The notes under the pieces: model-generated
The model's input: only the letters and a program-made list of their open reading frames with translations
Database searches by the model: none
Told to the model about the DNA's origin: nothing
Program-made: the position numbers and the translations under genes
Assembly: GCA_045657625.1 (NCBI GenBank)
Contig: JAZOTM010000047.1
Coordinates: forward strand, 1 to 64,000
From: JAZOTM01 sp045657625
GTDB taxonomy: Bacteria > Bacillota > Clostridia > Lachnospirales > Lachnospiraceae
Length of the DNA: 64,000 bases
Direction of reading: 5' to 3'
Shown here: positions 17,684-27,746 of the stretch, one piece after another
Layout: the number at the start of each line of letters is the position of its first letter
How positions within the stretch are numbered: position 1 is the first letter of the stretch

Positions 17684-18877
17684 ATGTCAGGATTTTGGAC
17701 TTATGTATTTGCGGATTTGTTTTGCCTGTTAATGGTTGTGACGCTGATGTTAAAATCCATTCGTGGAGCGGTTCACCAGAAATCAGAGGGACGGTTTTTG
17801 GCAGCCTGTTTGGGATTCTGTTTTTTTATTTTTACAGATATCTGTTGGAAGGTTATGGATATACAGCCATGTCCGAATTTTCCCAATCGATTGTTTTTTA
17901 ACATATTGATGCATCAATCCTATTTTATAGCAGGGACAATTACCGCATTTTTGTTTTTCTTGTATATTACGGAATTGGCAAACAGCACCTTAACACAGGA
18001 TCGCAAGAAGATTCTTCTTTCTGCGATACCGCTGTTATTGCATGTAATGATGGGTATTGTAAATTATAAAACCGGATTTTTGTTTTATATGGATCAGGGA
18101 ATGCATTACAACAGAGGAAAATATTTCTTATTAAATACGGCACCGATTTACTTGTATATTTTTGGTGCATCCGGTCTTGCTGTTTATCGTGCGTTAAAGG
18201 ATGATAATTATGCGGACCGAGAGAAATTATTGACCTGTGGTAAGTTTATGATTTTACCAACTGTGGGAGCGATTGCACAACAGTTTTTCTGGGAGATTCC
18301 ATTGGAGACTTTGGGAATTACCTGGGGTGTTTTGCTCTTGTATTTAAACAATCTGGAGCAGATGATTTATGTGGATTTCATGACGAATTTGGGAAATCGT
18401 AGACAGTTACTACATTTCTTAAATCAAAAGATGAATACCTCAGATGAGCGAGACGATTTGTATTTCTTGATGATGGATGTGGATCATTTCAAAGAAATCA
18501 ATGATTCCTACGGACATTTAGAAGGAGATGCAGCATTAGAGCGTATTGCTACCGCTTTGAAATTGGCGGTAAAGGATGAGGTGAGCAGACCTGCCATTGC
18601 CAGATATGGTGGAGATGAATTTGCCATGTTGATTGAGTCAAAGGGTCCGGAGGATGTGGATCGTATTTGTAAAAAGATTCATAAATGCGTGGACAAGCTC
18701 AATAAAGAAGCAGAATCGCCCTATCAGTTGTCTGTCTGCATCGGCGTAGCCAAGAAGGATTCCAACGTAGAAAATATCCGAGAATTCATCAATAAGGCGG
18801 ACCGGAAATTATACGAGGCAAAAGGACAAAGAAAAGAAGGAAGACACAAACAAAATATTCATTTGAATGTGGTTTAA
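17684..18877 (+). CDS. membrane-anchored diguanylate cyclase (GGDEF)
   Basis: A 397-residue protein with about seven N-terminal hydrophobic segments (to about residue 225) and a C-terminal GGDEF domain that would make cyclic di-GMP from two GTP. The active-site motif RYGGDEFAML is intact at about residues 307-313, and the GTP/metal residues are in MMDVDHFKEINDSYGH. No RxxD inhibitory site is seen five residues before GGDEF, so product inhibition of the usual kind is not expected. ATG 17684 is chosen, with GGGAG 7 nt upstream, over a GTG at 17657. No terminator follows; read-through would meet the hairpin at 18884. Confidence 0.9.
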   Translation: MSGFWTYVFADLFCLLMVVTLMLKSIRGAVHQKSEGRFLAACLGFCFFIFTDICWKVMDIQPCPNFPNRLFFNILMHQSYFIAGTITAFLFFLYITELANSTLTQDRKKILLSAIPLLLHVMMGIVNYKTGFLFYMDQGMHYNRGKYFLLNTAPIYLYIFGASGLAVYRALKDDNYADREKLLTCGKFMILPTVGAIAQQFFWEIPLETLGITWGVLLLYLNNLEQMIYVDFMTNLGNRRQLLHFLNQKMNTSDERDDLYFLMMDVDHFKEINDSYGHLEGDAALERIATALKLAVKDEVSRPAIARYGGDEFAMLIESKGPEDVDRICKKIHKCVDKLNKEAESPYQLSVCIGVAKKDSNVENIREFINKADRKLYEAKGQRKEGRHKQNIHLNVV

Positions 18878-18880
18878 TCA

Positions 18881-18909
18881 TTGAGACAGAGCCATATTTT
18901 CTCTATAAT
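18881..18909 (+). promoter_or_regulatory. promoter of addB
   Basis: TTGAGA, 17 bp, TATAAT: a perfect -10 with a good -35. The predicted start at about 18916 lies inside the loop of the 18884-18959 inverted repeat. Confidence 0.75.
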
Positions 18910-18959
18910 AAGTATGATTGAGACTTATTACAGAATGGAGAAAATAGATGGCTCTGTCT
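18884..18959 (+). promoter_or_regulatory. inverted repeat covering the addB ribosome site and start
   Basis: Three stacked stems: 18884-18895 with 18948-18959 (12 bp, including the ATG), 18896-18903 with 18938-18945 (8 bp, including most of the GGAG ribosome site), and 18906-18912 with 18924-18930 (7 bp). RNA entering from the upstream gene would hide the addB start; RNA begun at the promoter within the left arm would lack that arm. Confidence 0.75.
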
Positions 18960-21900
18960 TTTATTATGGGAAATGCAGGAAGTGGGAAATCCACTTACCT
19001 TTATGAAAGAATATTACAAGAAGCAAAGGAACATCCGGAAAAAAACTATTTGTTGATTGTTCCGGAGCAGTTCACGATGCAGATGCAGATGGAAATGGTG
19101 CAGCTGCAGGAGAACCATACCATTGTAAACGTGGATGTTTTGAGCTTTCATCGCTTGGCACATCGTGTGTTAGGAGAACTTGGAAAAAATGATTTGCGCG
19201 TGTTAGAGGAAACGGGAAAGAACCTGATTTTGCGCAAGGTGGCAGAAGAACACCTAGAGGAACTTTCCGTATTAAAGGGCAATATGCGTAAAAAAGGATA
19301 TATCAATGAATTAAAATCCTTGATTTCGGAATTGACGCAGTATCAAGTGACCCCGGAAAAGTTGGAAGAACTTTTGGAGGAACAAGGCTTTACGCCGGCA
19401 ACGAAGTACAAGATCAAAGATATTTGCACGTTGTATCGTTCTTTCCAAGAGTATATGGAAGGAACTTATATTACAGCAGAAGAAATTTTGGATATTTTGG
19501 CTTACTATGCACCGCAGTCGAAATTACTGAAAGATGCAGTGTTGGCCTTTGATGGGTTTACGGGATTTACGCCGATTCAGTCCAAATTGTTGCAGGTGTT
19601 GTTTGGGATGGCCCAGAATGTCTATGTGACAGTGACGGTGGATCAAAAAACAGATTTGTATAAAAAGCCGGAGATGACGGAACTTTTCTATATGAGTCAA
19701 AAGATGGTGCAGTCCTTGCGACAGATTGCTACAGATAACGGCATGGAAATCGAAGAGGATATTTGGATTTCAAATCCCAAGCAACATCGGTTTTGTAAGG
19801 CACCGGCATTGAAACATCTGGAGGAAAATATTTTCCGCAATGAAAGTCAGGTGTGGGAAGGGGACCAGGATCAGATTTTTATTCATGGGTATAAGAATCC
19901 ACGGGAAGAATTGCAGGATGTAGCTGCACAGATTCATACTTTGGTGCGAGAGGGAACGTATCGTTATGGAGATATTGCCATTGTTTCCGGGAGCTTGTCT
20001 ACTTATGAACATTATGCAGATGAAATTTTTTATCGCTATGAAATCCCTTATTTTAGTGATAATAATCGAAGCATTAATTACCATCCCTTTACAGAATTTA
20101 TGCGGGGTGTGTTCCAAACGATTCTGGAAAATTATAGTTATGAAAGTGTCTTTTATTTGCTGCGTACCGGTTATTTTCCGTTTCAAAGGGCAGACATTGA
20201 CAAGTTGGAGAACTATGTATTAGCAGCGGGAATCCGCGGCCGGAAATGGAAGCAACCCTTTGTCAAACGCAAGAAATTGCAAGAAGAAGTGGATATCATG
20301 ACTTTGGAGGCAATGCGAAAAGTCCTTACGGAGACACTGTCTCCATTGGAACAGGTGGTGAAAAAAGGAAATTTCCGGGCCAAGGAAGCAGTGATTGCTT
20401 TGTACAATATTTTTGTAAAGCTTTCCATGGAAGCCCAACTCTTGGAAGAAAGTCGACGCTTTGAAGCGCAAGGAGATGCGGAACTTGCCAGAGAGTATCG
20501 TGAAATCTATGTGGTTGTCATGAAACTTTTGGAAAAATTGGTGGATCTTTTGGGAGAGGAAGAACTCCCGCTGAAAGAACTTTTGGATATTTTAGAGTCC
20601 GGTGTGGAAGCGGCCAATATCGGTGTGATTCCGCAAGGTCGGGACAAGGTCATTTTGGGAGATATGGAACGAAGTCGTTTGTCCCATGTAAAGGTACTGT
20701 TTTTCCTGGGAGTCAACGATGGCATTGTGCCAAAAGCGGAGGACAAAGGAAGTATTTTATCGGAACTGGAAAGAGAACAGCTGGAGGACAAGGAAATCAC
20801 CTTGGCTCCGGGTGGTAGGGAGAAAACCTTCTTACAGCGGTTTTATTTGTATTTGAATGTGACGAAACCGGAGGAAAAACTGATTGTATCCTATCACTTA
20901 TGTGATGCGGAGGGAAAAGTCGCGCGCCCTTCCTATTTGCTGGGCTTGTTGCAGGATCTGTTTCCGACGCTGACTACGGGTTTCCCGGAAATGCGACAGG
21001 CAGAAACCCCGGAAAGCGGATGGAATTATCTGGTGAGAACCTTCCGAGAAATTCAGACAGGAAAGGAAGATCCGTTCTGGTATGGCCTATTTGCTTATTT
21101 TGTAGAGCAAGGTGAGGAGTTAAAGGATCCGCAACAACTTTTAAAATACGGGTTTTATCAATATCACAACCGGGCCCTTTCACCGGAAGTGATTCATAAA
21201 TTGTATGGAAAGGTGCTAAGCAGCAGCACCACCAAGTTGGAAACCTATGCGACTTGTGCTTACCGTTATTTTTTAAGTCAAGGTTTAAAATTGAAGGAAA
21301 GAGCCGGGGAAGAAGTGCAGGCCAGCGATATGGGTACGGTTTTGCATAAGGCTTTGGAAAACTACGGCAGAGAATTGAAGGAAAAAGGGCTGTCTTGGAT
21401 TAGTGAAGAGGATGAGACCTTACAGGCCTTAAAGAAAAAGGCTTACGAAGATGCGGTGCTGGAAGAGGCGGTTCTTGCTTTGTCTGCGGATGGAGAAGGA
21501 AAGTTTTTGTCCAACCGGTTGTATGATATTTTTGAGAATTCCATTGGTGCCATTCGCAAGCAATTGCAGCAGGGGGATTTTTATCCCGATTCCTTTGAAT
21601 TACAGTTCGGCAGTGACAATTCCCCCAACACCTCTCAAATAACCCTGAAAAACGGGCAGGAAATACGTCTGAAGGGGGTTATCGATCGTGTGGACCTCTG
21701 TGAAAAGGAAGATCGCTGCTATGTAAAGGTGGTGGATTATAAATCCGGAAGCACCACCTATGACCTGTTGTCGATTTATTATGGACAGCAACTACAGTTG
21801 ATGATTTATTTGAATGCGGCGATGGAAATGATGAAGGAGAAGTATCCGGATAAGGAATTGAAAACCGGTGGCGTCTTTTATTATCATTTGCAGCAGCCCT

Positions 21901-22352
21901 TTGTGGAAGTGGAACGCAATGTGGAGGAGGAAAAACTCCAGCGGGAATTGCTGAGAGCCATGCGTCCCGATGGAATGGTTCAAGGAGAGGACGAAGTGGT
22001 CTATGCCATGGACCGAGACATTGCAGAAACCAACAGCTCGGATGTCATCCCGGTAAAATATAAAAAAGATAAAACCTTTGATCGAAATGCGAAGGTGCTT
22101 ACGGAAGAAGAATTCCGGCTGGTTTGTCATCATGTGAACCGCAAGGTGCGGGAATTTGGGGAGGAAATTGCAGAAGGCAATATTGCTATTGCTCCCACGT
22201 TATTGACGGACAAGGATGCATGCACTTACTGTGAATTCCACGGTATTTGCAAGTACGATGAGAAATTAGAGGGATTTGCTCATCGAGAACTGGAAAAATT
22301 AGGAAAAGAAGACATTATAGAAAGAATGAAAGAGGAAGAAAACCATGAGTAA
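18948..22352 (+). CDS. addB: ATP-dependent helicase/nuclease AddB
   Basis: Subunit B of the AddAB helicase-nuclease, which processes double-strand breaks for RecA loading and recognises Chi. The N terminus holds a Walker A, GNAGSGKST. The C-terminal nuclease domain has the VDYKSG motif. The four cysteines of the iron-sulphur staple are visible at Cys770, Cys1092, Cys1095 and Cys1101, with the same 3- and 6-residue spacing as in B. subtilis AddB. 1134 residues is normal. Its ribosome site and ATG are buried in an inverted repeat whose left arm carries the promoter. The addA start overlaps the addB stop by 8 nt. Confidence 0.96.
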   Translation: MALSFIMGNAGSGKSTYLYERILQEAKEHPEKNYLLIVPEQFTMQMQMEMVQLQENHTIVNVDVLSFHRLAHRVLGELGKNDLRVLEETGKNLILRKVAEEHLEELSVLKGNMRKKGYINELKSLISELTQYQVTPEKLEELLEEQGFTPATKYKIKDICTLYRSFQEYMEGTYITAEEILDILAYYAPQSKLLKDAVLAFDGFTGFTPIQSKLLQVLFGMAQNVYVTVTVDQKTDLYKKPEMTELFYMSQKMVQSLRQIATDNGMEIEEDIWISNPKQHRFCKAPALKHLEENIFRNESQVWEGDQDQIFIHGYKNPREELQDVAAQIHTLVREGTYRYGDIAIVSGSLSTYEHYADEIFYRYEIPYFSDNNRSINYHPFTEFMRGVFQTILENYSYESVFYLLRTGYFPFQRADIDKLENYVLAAGIRGRKWKQPFVKRKKLQEEVDIMTLEAMRKVLTETLSPLEQVVKKGNFRAKEAVIALYNIFVKLSMEAQLLEESRRFEAQGDAELAREYREIYVVVMKLLEKLVDLLGEEELPLKELLDILESGVEAANIGVIPQGRDKVILGDMERSRLSHVKVLFFLGVNDGIVPKAEDKGSILSELEREQLEDKEITLAPGGREKTFLQRFYLYLNVTKPEEKLIVSYHLCDAEGKVARPSYLLGLLQDLFPTLTTGFPEMRQAETPESGWNYLVRTFREIQTGKEDPFWYGLFAYFVEQGEELKDPQQLLKYGFYQYHNRALSPEVIHKLYGKVLSSSTTKLETYATCAYRYFLSQGLKLKERAGEEVQASDMGTVLHKALENYGRELKEKGLSWISEEDETLQALKKKAYEDAVLEEAVLALSADGEGKFLSNRLYDIFENSIGAIRKQLQQGDFYPDSFELQFGSDNSPNTSQITLKNGQEIRLKGVIDRVDLCEKEDRCYVKVVDYKSGSTTYDLLSIYYGQQLQLMIYLNAAMEMMKEKYPDKELKTGGVFYYHLQQPFVEVERNVEEEKLQRELLRAMRPDGMVQGEDEVVYAMDRDIAETNSSDVIPVKYKKDKTFDRNAKVLTEEEFRLVCHHVNRKVREFGEEIAEGNIAIAPTLLTDKDACTYCEFHGICKYDEKLEGFAHRELEKLGKEDIIERMKEEENHE

Positions 22353-25300
22353 GGTGACCTGGACACCGGAGCAGCAAGAAGTCATTGATAGCCGAAATTG
22401 TAATATTTTGGTCAGTGCAGCAGCAGGTTCCGGTAAGACTGCCGTGTTGGTAGAACGTATTATTCAACGGGTTACGGAAAAAGAAAATCCCATTGATATA
22501 GATGAACTTTTGGTCGTGACCTTTACTAATGCTGCAGCAGCGGAAATGCGTGAGCGTGTGAGAAAAGCATTGGAGAAGGCGTTAAAAGAAAATCCAAAGG
22601 ATGAGCATCTGAAAAAACAGGTGACGTTGATTCATCACGCGCAAATTACCACCATTGATAGTTTTTGCTTGTATTTGATTCGCAATTTCTTTCAAGAAAT
22701 TGATTTGGATCCGTCCTTTCGCGTAGCAGATACTTCGGAGTTGGAATTGCTGGAAATGGATGTGTTGAAGGAAATCTTCCACGAGGAATATGAGGCAGAG
22801 TCTGAGGCATTCCTTTCCTTTATGAAGGGTTATAGCGGACGAACAGATGACAAGGTCAAAAACATGGTGTTGAAAATCTATCGGAATTCCAGAAGCCATC
22901 CATGGCCCAAGGAATGGTTCGCGTCTTGCATGGAAAATTATGAGGTGGACTCCGTGGAAGAAATGTTGGAAAAGCCTTATATGCAGGAGTTGATCCGTTG
23001 CTGCAGATTTGAAACAGAGGATTGCGTGGCAATGGCAAAAAAGGCTAGAAATCGTGCCATGGAAATACCGGAATTGGAAAAATATGTAACCTTGTTTGAA
23101 CAGGATGCCGAGAGTTTACAACATATTTGTGACCAGGCGGATTATTTTGCCTTTCGAGATGCCCTGTATGGGATGAGCTGGGGAGCTGCCCCAAGAGGAA
23201 AACTTCCGGAGGAAGTGAAGGCGGAAAAAGACTATTTGTTAGGCATGCGAAAAAAATACAAGGATGCCTTTGAGAAAATCAAAAAGAAGTATATTCCGGA
23301 AAGTTTGGAAGAAAAACTTTTGGATTTGCAGGAAACCAGACCTTATGTGGCAGAACTGGTACGTTTGGCTAGGAAGTTTTCGGAGCGAATGGCGGAAAAG
23401 AAGACGGAAAAGAACATTGTGGATTTTTCGGACATGGAGCATTTTGCCTTTCGTATTTTAAGAAACGAGGAGACCAAAGAACCTACGGATGTGGCAAAGG
23501 AATTCCGTCGGCATTTCAAGGAAATCATGATTGACGAATATCAGGACAGTAACTATCTCCAGGAAGAAATCCTGACTTCTATTGTCATGGAAGGGGATCA
23601 GGGCAATTACTTTATGGTAGGGGATGTAAAACAGAGTATTTACCGGTTCCGTCAGGCCAGACCGGACCTGTTTATGCAGAAGTATGAAACCTTCCAAAAA
23701 GGAGACTCTCATAATCGACGCATTGATTTGGGCTTTAATTTTCGAAGCCGCAAAGAAGTGTTGGATGTTACCAATGCTATTTTCGATAAAATCATGCACA
23801 AAGATTTGGGAAATGTGGAGTATGACGAAGCAGCCAGATTAAATTGCGGGGCCAAGAATTATCCGGAAAGCACAACGTTTGAACCGGAGATTCTGATTTA
23901 CGATGCGGAGCAAAAGGAAAGCCCTTCGGTATCCGCCAAGGAAATAGAAGCAAAAGTGGTAGGGCAGCATATCTTGAAACTTATGGAAACGGGTGTCGTT
24001 ACGGATCTGGATGGCGGGTTCCGTCCCATTGCTTTTCGCGATATTGTGCTTCTTATGCGCGAAACGAAAAAGGGAGGTCCTATTTTCCAACGGGTATTAA
24101 AGGATATGGGAATTCCGGCCGTTACCGCTGCATCCACCGGGTATTTTTCGGCGGTGGAAGTAGAGACAATCTTGAATTATTTGCGAATTTTGGATAATCC
24201 CAGACAGGATATTCCCTTGGCTTCCGTCATGATGTCTCCGATTTATGGATTTACAGAAGCGGAAATGGCGGAGATTCGCATTGCAGCGGAGGGACAGATG
24301 CCCTTCTATCAGTGCGTGTTGGAAAATGTGCCGAAGTCTGCAAAAATCCAATTCTTTTTGGATAAATTGGATTTTTATCGGGACCTTTCGGTGCGACGCC
24401 CAATTCCGGAGCTTTTGTCTGTACTTTTGCAGGATACCGGCTATTTGAATCTGGTGACAGTCATGCCGGGAGGCGAGCAACGCCGGGCCAATTTGGAAAT
24501 GCTTTTGGAAAAAGCAGTGAAATACGGCAGCAGCAGTTATCATGGTTTGTTCCATTTTGTGCGTTATATAGAAAAAATGCATAAGTATGACAAAGACATG
24601 GGAGAAGCCGATGTCTTGGGAGAAAACACGGATGCAGTGCAGATTATGACCATTCATAAATCCAAGGGTCTGGAGTTCCCGGTGGTTTATGTATGTAATA
24701 TGGGTTCTGCCTTCAACAAGCAGGACGAAAAAGATAAGATTGCCATTCATCCGGAATATGGAATCGGCTTGAGTTATTTCGATGAAAAAAAACACACCAA
24801 GCGTAGTACCTTGGTGCGTGATGGGTTAATCAAGCATAGTTCTTTGGAAAACATGGGAGAAGAACTTCGTGTTTTATATGTGGCGTTAACCAGAGCCAAG
24901 GAAAAATTGATTTTATGCGGCGGGGTAAAGAAGGTAGAAGAGACTTTAGTCGCTTATCAGGAAGAGCAAGCAGAAGGAAAAACCTCCTTCCTCAGTCGCT
25001 CGCATGCAGGATGTTATCTGGACTTGCTGATGCCGGCGGTTTATTCTTATGGGCCTCGTTATAAGGTGACGGTCGTAGACCCGGAGACTCTTTTGCAAAA
25101 GGAGTTTGAGGAGGAAGCAAAGGAAGCTTGGACAGAAGCGTCCATACAAAATTTAGTCAAACAGGGATATGGACACCGGGAAAAACAATTGTTAAAAGAA
25201 CGGTTTGATTTTGTATACCCTTATGAAAAGGATCAGCAGATTAAGTCCAAATTGTCTGTTTCAGAAATCAAGCGGGAATCCATGATTTTTGAAGAAGGCG

Positions 25301-25914
25301 AAGAGGAGAACCTCTATCCGTTTGAAGAGGAAGAATCCTACATTCCAAGCTTTATCGAGGAAAAGGAAGAACTGACCGGTGCTATGTATGGTACGGTGTT
25401 ACATCGCTTCTTACAATGTTTGGAATTTGCTGCCATTGATGGAACGCAGCCGGAAACTTCTTTGGAGCAGGAAATGGAACGCATGCGTTCTACCGGACTC
25501 ATGAAGGAAGAAGAACTGGCTCGTTTAGGGAAAGCATCTCTTTTGAAATTTTTTGCTACTGACTTGTTTCAACGGATGCAGCAGGCGGAAAAAAACAAAC
25601 AGCTTTTTAAGGAACAGCCTTTTGTCACCGGATTTCCGGCAAAGGAGATTTATGACACGGACAGTGAGGAACTGGTGTTGGTACAGGGAATTATGGATGC
25701 CTATTTCAAGGAAGGCACAGATGTGATTTTGGTGGATTATAAAACGGATTTCTTGGAAAATGAGGCTGCTTTTATAGAAAGATATGAAACCCAGTTAAAT
25801 CTTTATGAGAAAGCATTAAAACGGGTGACAGATGGAAAAGTTTCTGCTAAAATCATTTATGCTTTTCATCTTGGAAAAGAAATACAATTACCGGAAGGAA
25901 ATGAGGAACCATGA
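22345..25914 (+). CDS. addA: ATP-dependent helicase/nuclease AddA
   Basis: Subunit A of AddAB: a UvrD-type superfamily 1A helicase with a C-terminal nuclease domain. Walker A is SAAAGSGKTAVLVER near residues 24-38; the helicase motifs MIDEYQDSN, FMVGDVKQSIYRFR and QIMTIHKSKGLEFPVVYV follow in order; VLYVALTRAKEKL is motif VI. The nuclease motif is VILVDYKTDFL near residue 1135. Length 1189 is typical. It overlaps addB by 8 nt and maf by 4 nt, so the three are translated together. Confidence 0.97.
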   Translation: MSKVTWTPEQQEVIDSRNCNILVSAAAGSGKTAVLVERIIQRVTEKENPIDIDELLVVTFTNAAAAEMRERVRKALEKALKENPKDEHLKKQVTLIHHAQITTIDSFCLYLIRNFFQEIDLDPSFRVADTSELELLEMDVLKEIFHEEYEAESEAFLSFMKGYSGRTDDKVKNMVLKIYRNSRSHPWPKEWFASCMENYEVDSVEEMLEKPYMQELIRCCRFETEDCVAMAKKARNRAMEIPELEKYVTLFEQDAESLQHICDQADYFAFRDALYGMSWGAAPRGKLPEEVKAEKDYLLGMRKKYKDAFEKIKKKYIPESLEEKLLDLQETRPYVAELVRLARKFSERMAEKKTEKNIVDFSDMEHFAFRILRNEETKEPTDVAKEFRRHFKEIMIDEYQDSNYLQEEILTSIVMEGDQGNYFMVGDVKQSIYRFRQARPDLFMQKYETFQKGDSHNRRIDLGFNFRSRKEVLDVTNAIFDKIMHKDLGNVEYDEAARLNCGAKNYPESTTFEPEILIYDAEQKESPSVSAKEIEAKVVGQHILKLMETGVVTDLDGGFRPIAFRDIVLLMRETKKGGPIFQRVLKDMGIPAVTAASTGYFSAVEVETILNYLRILDNPRQDIPLASVMMSPIYGFTEAEMAEIRIAAEGQMPFYQCVLENVPKSAKIQFFLDKLDFYRDLSVRRPIPELLSVLLQDTGYLNLVTVMPGGEQRRANLEMLLEKAVKYGSSSYHGLFHFVRYIEKMHKYDKDMGEADVLGENTDAVQIMTIHKSKGLEFPVVYVCNMGSAFNKQDEKDKIAIHPEYGIGLSYFDEKKHTKRSTLVRDGLIKHSSLENMGEELRVLYVALTRAKEKLILCGGVKKVEETLVAYQEEQAEGKTSFLSRSHAGCYLDLLMPAVYSYGPRYKVTVVDPETLLQKEFEEEAKEAWTEASIQNLVKQGYGHREKQLLKERFDFVYPYEKDQQIKSKLSVSEIKRESMIFEEGEEENLYPFEEEESYIPSFIEEKEELTGAMYGTVLHRFLQCLEFAAIDGTQPETSLEQEMERMRSTGLMKEEELARLGKASLLKFFATDLFQRMQQAEKNKQLFKEQPFVTGFPAKEIYDTDSEELVLVQGIMDAYFKEGTDVILVDYKTDFLENEAAFIERYETQLNLYEKALKRVTDGKVSAKIIYAFHLGKEIQLPEGNEEP

Positions 25915-26507
25915 AAAAAATAATTTTAGCCTCCGGATCACCCAGAAGAAAAGAATTAATGGAATTAATGGGTTTTTCTTTTGAGATACAACCGGCAAAG
26001 GGAGAAGAAGTGATTACCGCCACGGAACCGGAAAAAGTGGTAGAGGAACTTTCCTACCAGAAAGCAAAGGAAGTCTTGGAATCTCGTCAGGATGATGATA
26101 TGCTTGTGATAGGTGCAGACACCATTGTGGCTTATCAGGGAGAAATCCTGGGCAAGCCAAAGGATACCGAGGATGCCAAGCGTATGATTGGAATGTTGCA
26201 GGGCAATCACCATCAGGTGTATACCGGTGTTACGGTTTTTGAAAAAAAGAACGGCGAGCAGAAGTCCCTTACTTTTTTTGAAAAAACCGATGTTTATGTG
26301 GCAGAAATGTCCCAAGAGGAAATTGCCGCTTATGTAGATACCAAGGAACCTATGGATAAGGCCGGTGCTTACGGCATTCAAGGAAAATTTGCTCCATTTG
26401 TAGAGAAAATTGATGGAGACTATTACAACGTAGTTGGTTTTCCGGTGAGTAGATTTTATCGGGAATTAAAAAAAGCCCAAATGATGGAGGATTCCTATGG
26501 AATTTGA
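25911..26507 (+). CDS. maf: Maf family nucleoside triphosphate pyrophosphatase
   Basis: House-cleaning pyrophosphatase that hydrolyses dTTP, UTP and modified nucleotides to monophosphates; linked to septum inhibition in Bacillus. The N-terminal signature LASGSPRRKELMELMG and the catalytic segment VIGADTIV are intact, as are MDKAGAYGIQG and the C-terminal NVVGFPVSRFY. 198 residues is normal. The ATG overlaps the addA stop by 4 nt. The last 11 nt overlap the small downstream gene. Confidence 0.95.
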   Translation: MKKIILASGSPRRKELMELMGFSFEIQPAKGEEVITATEPEKVVEELSYQKAKEVLESRQDDDMLVIGADTIVAYQGEILGKPKDTEDAKRMIGMLQGNHHQVYTGVTVFEKKNGEQKSLTFFEKTDVYVAEMSQEEIAAYVDTKEPMDKAGAYGIQGKFAPFVEKIDGDYYNVVGFPVSRFYRELKKAQMMEDSYGI

Positions 26508-26757
26508 TGAATTAGTATTAAAAACATTTTTGGAAAAACAGTTGCAGTTATTCCCGGAACCGGTGGCAGATTCTTTGGAAGAAGCAGAATACTTCTTGGA
26601 AGATTGCTTGGCACAGGTTTGCAAAAACATCAACGAAGTAAGAGAAATTTTGGACGAAAGCGGTATGGATGTTACCGGAATGAGTAAGCAGGAGCTTTTG
26701 GAAACAGCAGAAGTCTTTGCGATTCCGGACGGACGTTTTTTGATTGTGGAAGGATAA
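26497..26757 (+). CDS. small acidic protein of unknown function
   Basis: An 86-residue protein not recognised with certainty. It is strongly acidic, mostly predicted helical (residues 3-60), without a signal peptide, and contains LEEAEYFLEDCLAQVCKNINEVREILDESGMDV, with two cysteines. It is believed real because a strong GGAGG lies 6 nt before the ATG, it is tightly packed (11-nt overlap with maf, 4-bp gap to the next gene), and its third positions resemble its neighbours. A regulatory or adaptor role is possible but unsupported. Confidence 0.7.
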   Translation: MEFDELVLKTFLEKQLQLFPEPVADSLEEAEYFLEDCLAQVCKNINEVREILDESGMDVTGMSKQELLETAEVFAIPDGRFLIVEG

Positions 26758-26761
26758 TTCT

Positions 26762-27742
26762 ATGAAAAAAAGATATAGCGGAATTGCTGTACTTCTTTTA
26801 TGCGTTAGTCTGGTCTTAAATGGATGTAGTATTTTGGGAAAGGACTTTGTCTTTACCTTTCATTTAGGCAGCCGAGACGTTTTTTCCATAGGCGGTACCA
26901 GCTGTAGCGTGGCAGAGGCCAAGGTATTCTTGTGCAACTACCAGAACCTTTATGGGGAAATCTACGGACAATCCCTGTGGGAAGATGAAAGCGTAGCGGA
27001 GGACTTGGAGACCTATGTCAAGGACGTTACCATTGAGCAGTTGGCCCAGATGGTTTCCATGGACCTGTTGGCGGAAGAGCAGGGAATTTCTCTGACAGAG
27101 GATGAACTAAGTCTGGTGGAGCAGGCAGCAGAAGAGTATTACAATTCCTTAACGGATGAGGAAATTTCCTACATGGGAATTCGTTTGTCTCATATTGAAG
27201 GATTATATGAAAAATATGCCTTAGCAGAAAAATTGTATGAGACTTTGACTGCGGATATTGAAACAGAAATCAGTGAAGACGAAGCCCGGGTGGTGGAAGT
27301 GCTTCAGATTTATGTAACAGACAGTAGCAAGGCAGCAGCCGTACAGGCAGGCATTGAATCGGATACGGATTTTTCCACTTTGGCAGCGCAATACAATACG
27401 GCGGAAAACATAGATATTACGGTAAAACGTGGGGATTATGACGAAGCCATTGAAGAGGCGATTTTCGCATTGGATGATGAAGAAATCACCGATTGTATTG
27501 AAACAGATGACGGCTATTATTTCTTCAAATGTTTGGATAAAAACGTAGAAGATTTGACAGCAGAGAATAAAGAATTGATTGAACAGCAGCAGTTAAAAGA
27601 AGCCTTTAACGACGTATATGATGAGTATTTGTCCGGTTTGTCCTCCAGTTACAATCAAAGATTGTGGGATAAGGTGGAAATGGACACTTCAGGAACCATT
27701 ACGACAAATTCTTTCTTTAGTGTTTACGAAAGCTATTTTTAA
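26762..27742 (+). CDS. lipoprotein with parvulin-like (PrsA/PpiC) foldase domain
   Basis: A 326-residue surface lipoprotein. The signal peptide ends in a lipobox LNGC with Cys22 the lipidated residue. The middle is helical and resembles the SurA/PrsA chaperone part; the C-terminal region (about 170-265), from EARVVEVLQIYVTD to IFALDDEEITDCIETDDGYYFFKCLDK, follows the parvulin peptidyl-prolyl isomerase pattern, though divergent, so activity is uncertain. The likely role is folding of secreted proteins outside the membrane. AAGGA precedes the ATG; an upstream in-frame ATG at 26744 would disrupt the signal peptide and was rejected. A strong terminator follows. Confidence 0.82.
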   Translation: MKKRYSGIAVLLLCVSLVLNGCSILGKDFVFTFHLGSRDVFSIGGTSCSVAEAKVFLCNYQNLYGEIYGQSLWEDESVAEDLETYVKDVTIEQLAQMVSMDLLAEEQGISLTEDELSLVEQAAEEYYNSLTDEEISYMGIRLSHIEGLYEKYALAEKLYETLTADIETEISEDEARVVEVLQIYVTDSSKAAAVQAGIESDTDFSTLAAQYNTAENIDITVKRGDYDEAIEEAIFALDDEEITDCIETDDGYYFFKCLDKNVEDLTAENKELIEQQQLKEAFNDVYDEYLSGLSSSYNQRLWDKVEMDTSGTITTNSFFSVYESYF

Positions 27743-27746
27743 TAAG

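Noticed and set aside
24097..24795. 232-residue open frame on the minus strand within addA
   Set aside because: Opposite strand of conserved helicase motifs; no ribosome site and low-complexity composition.
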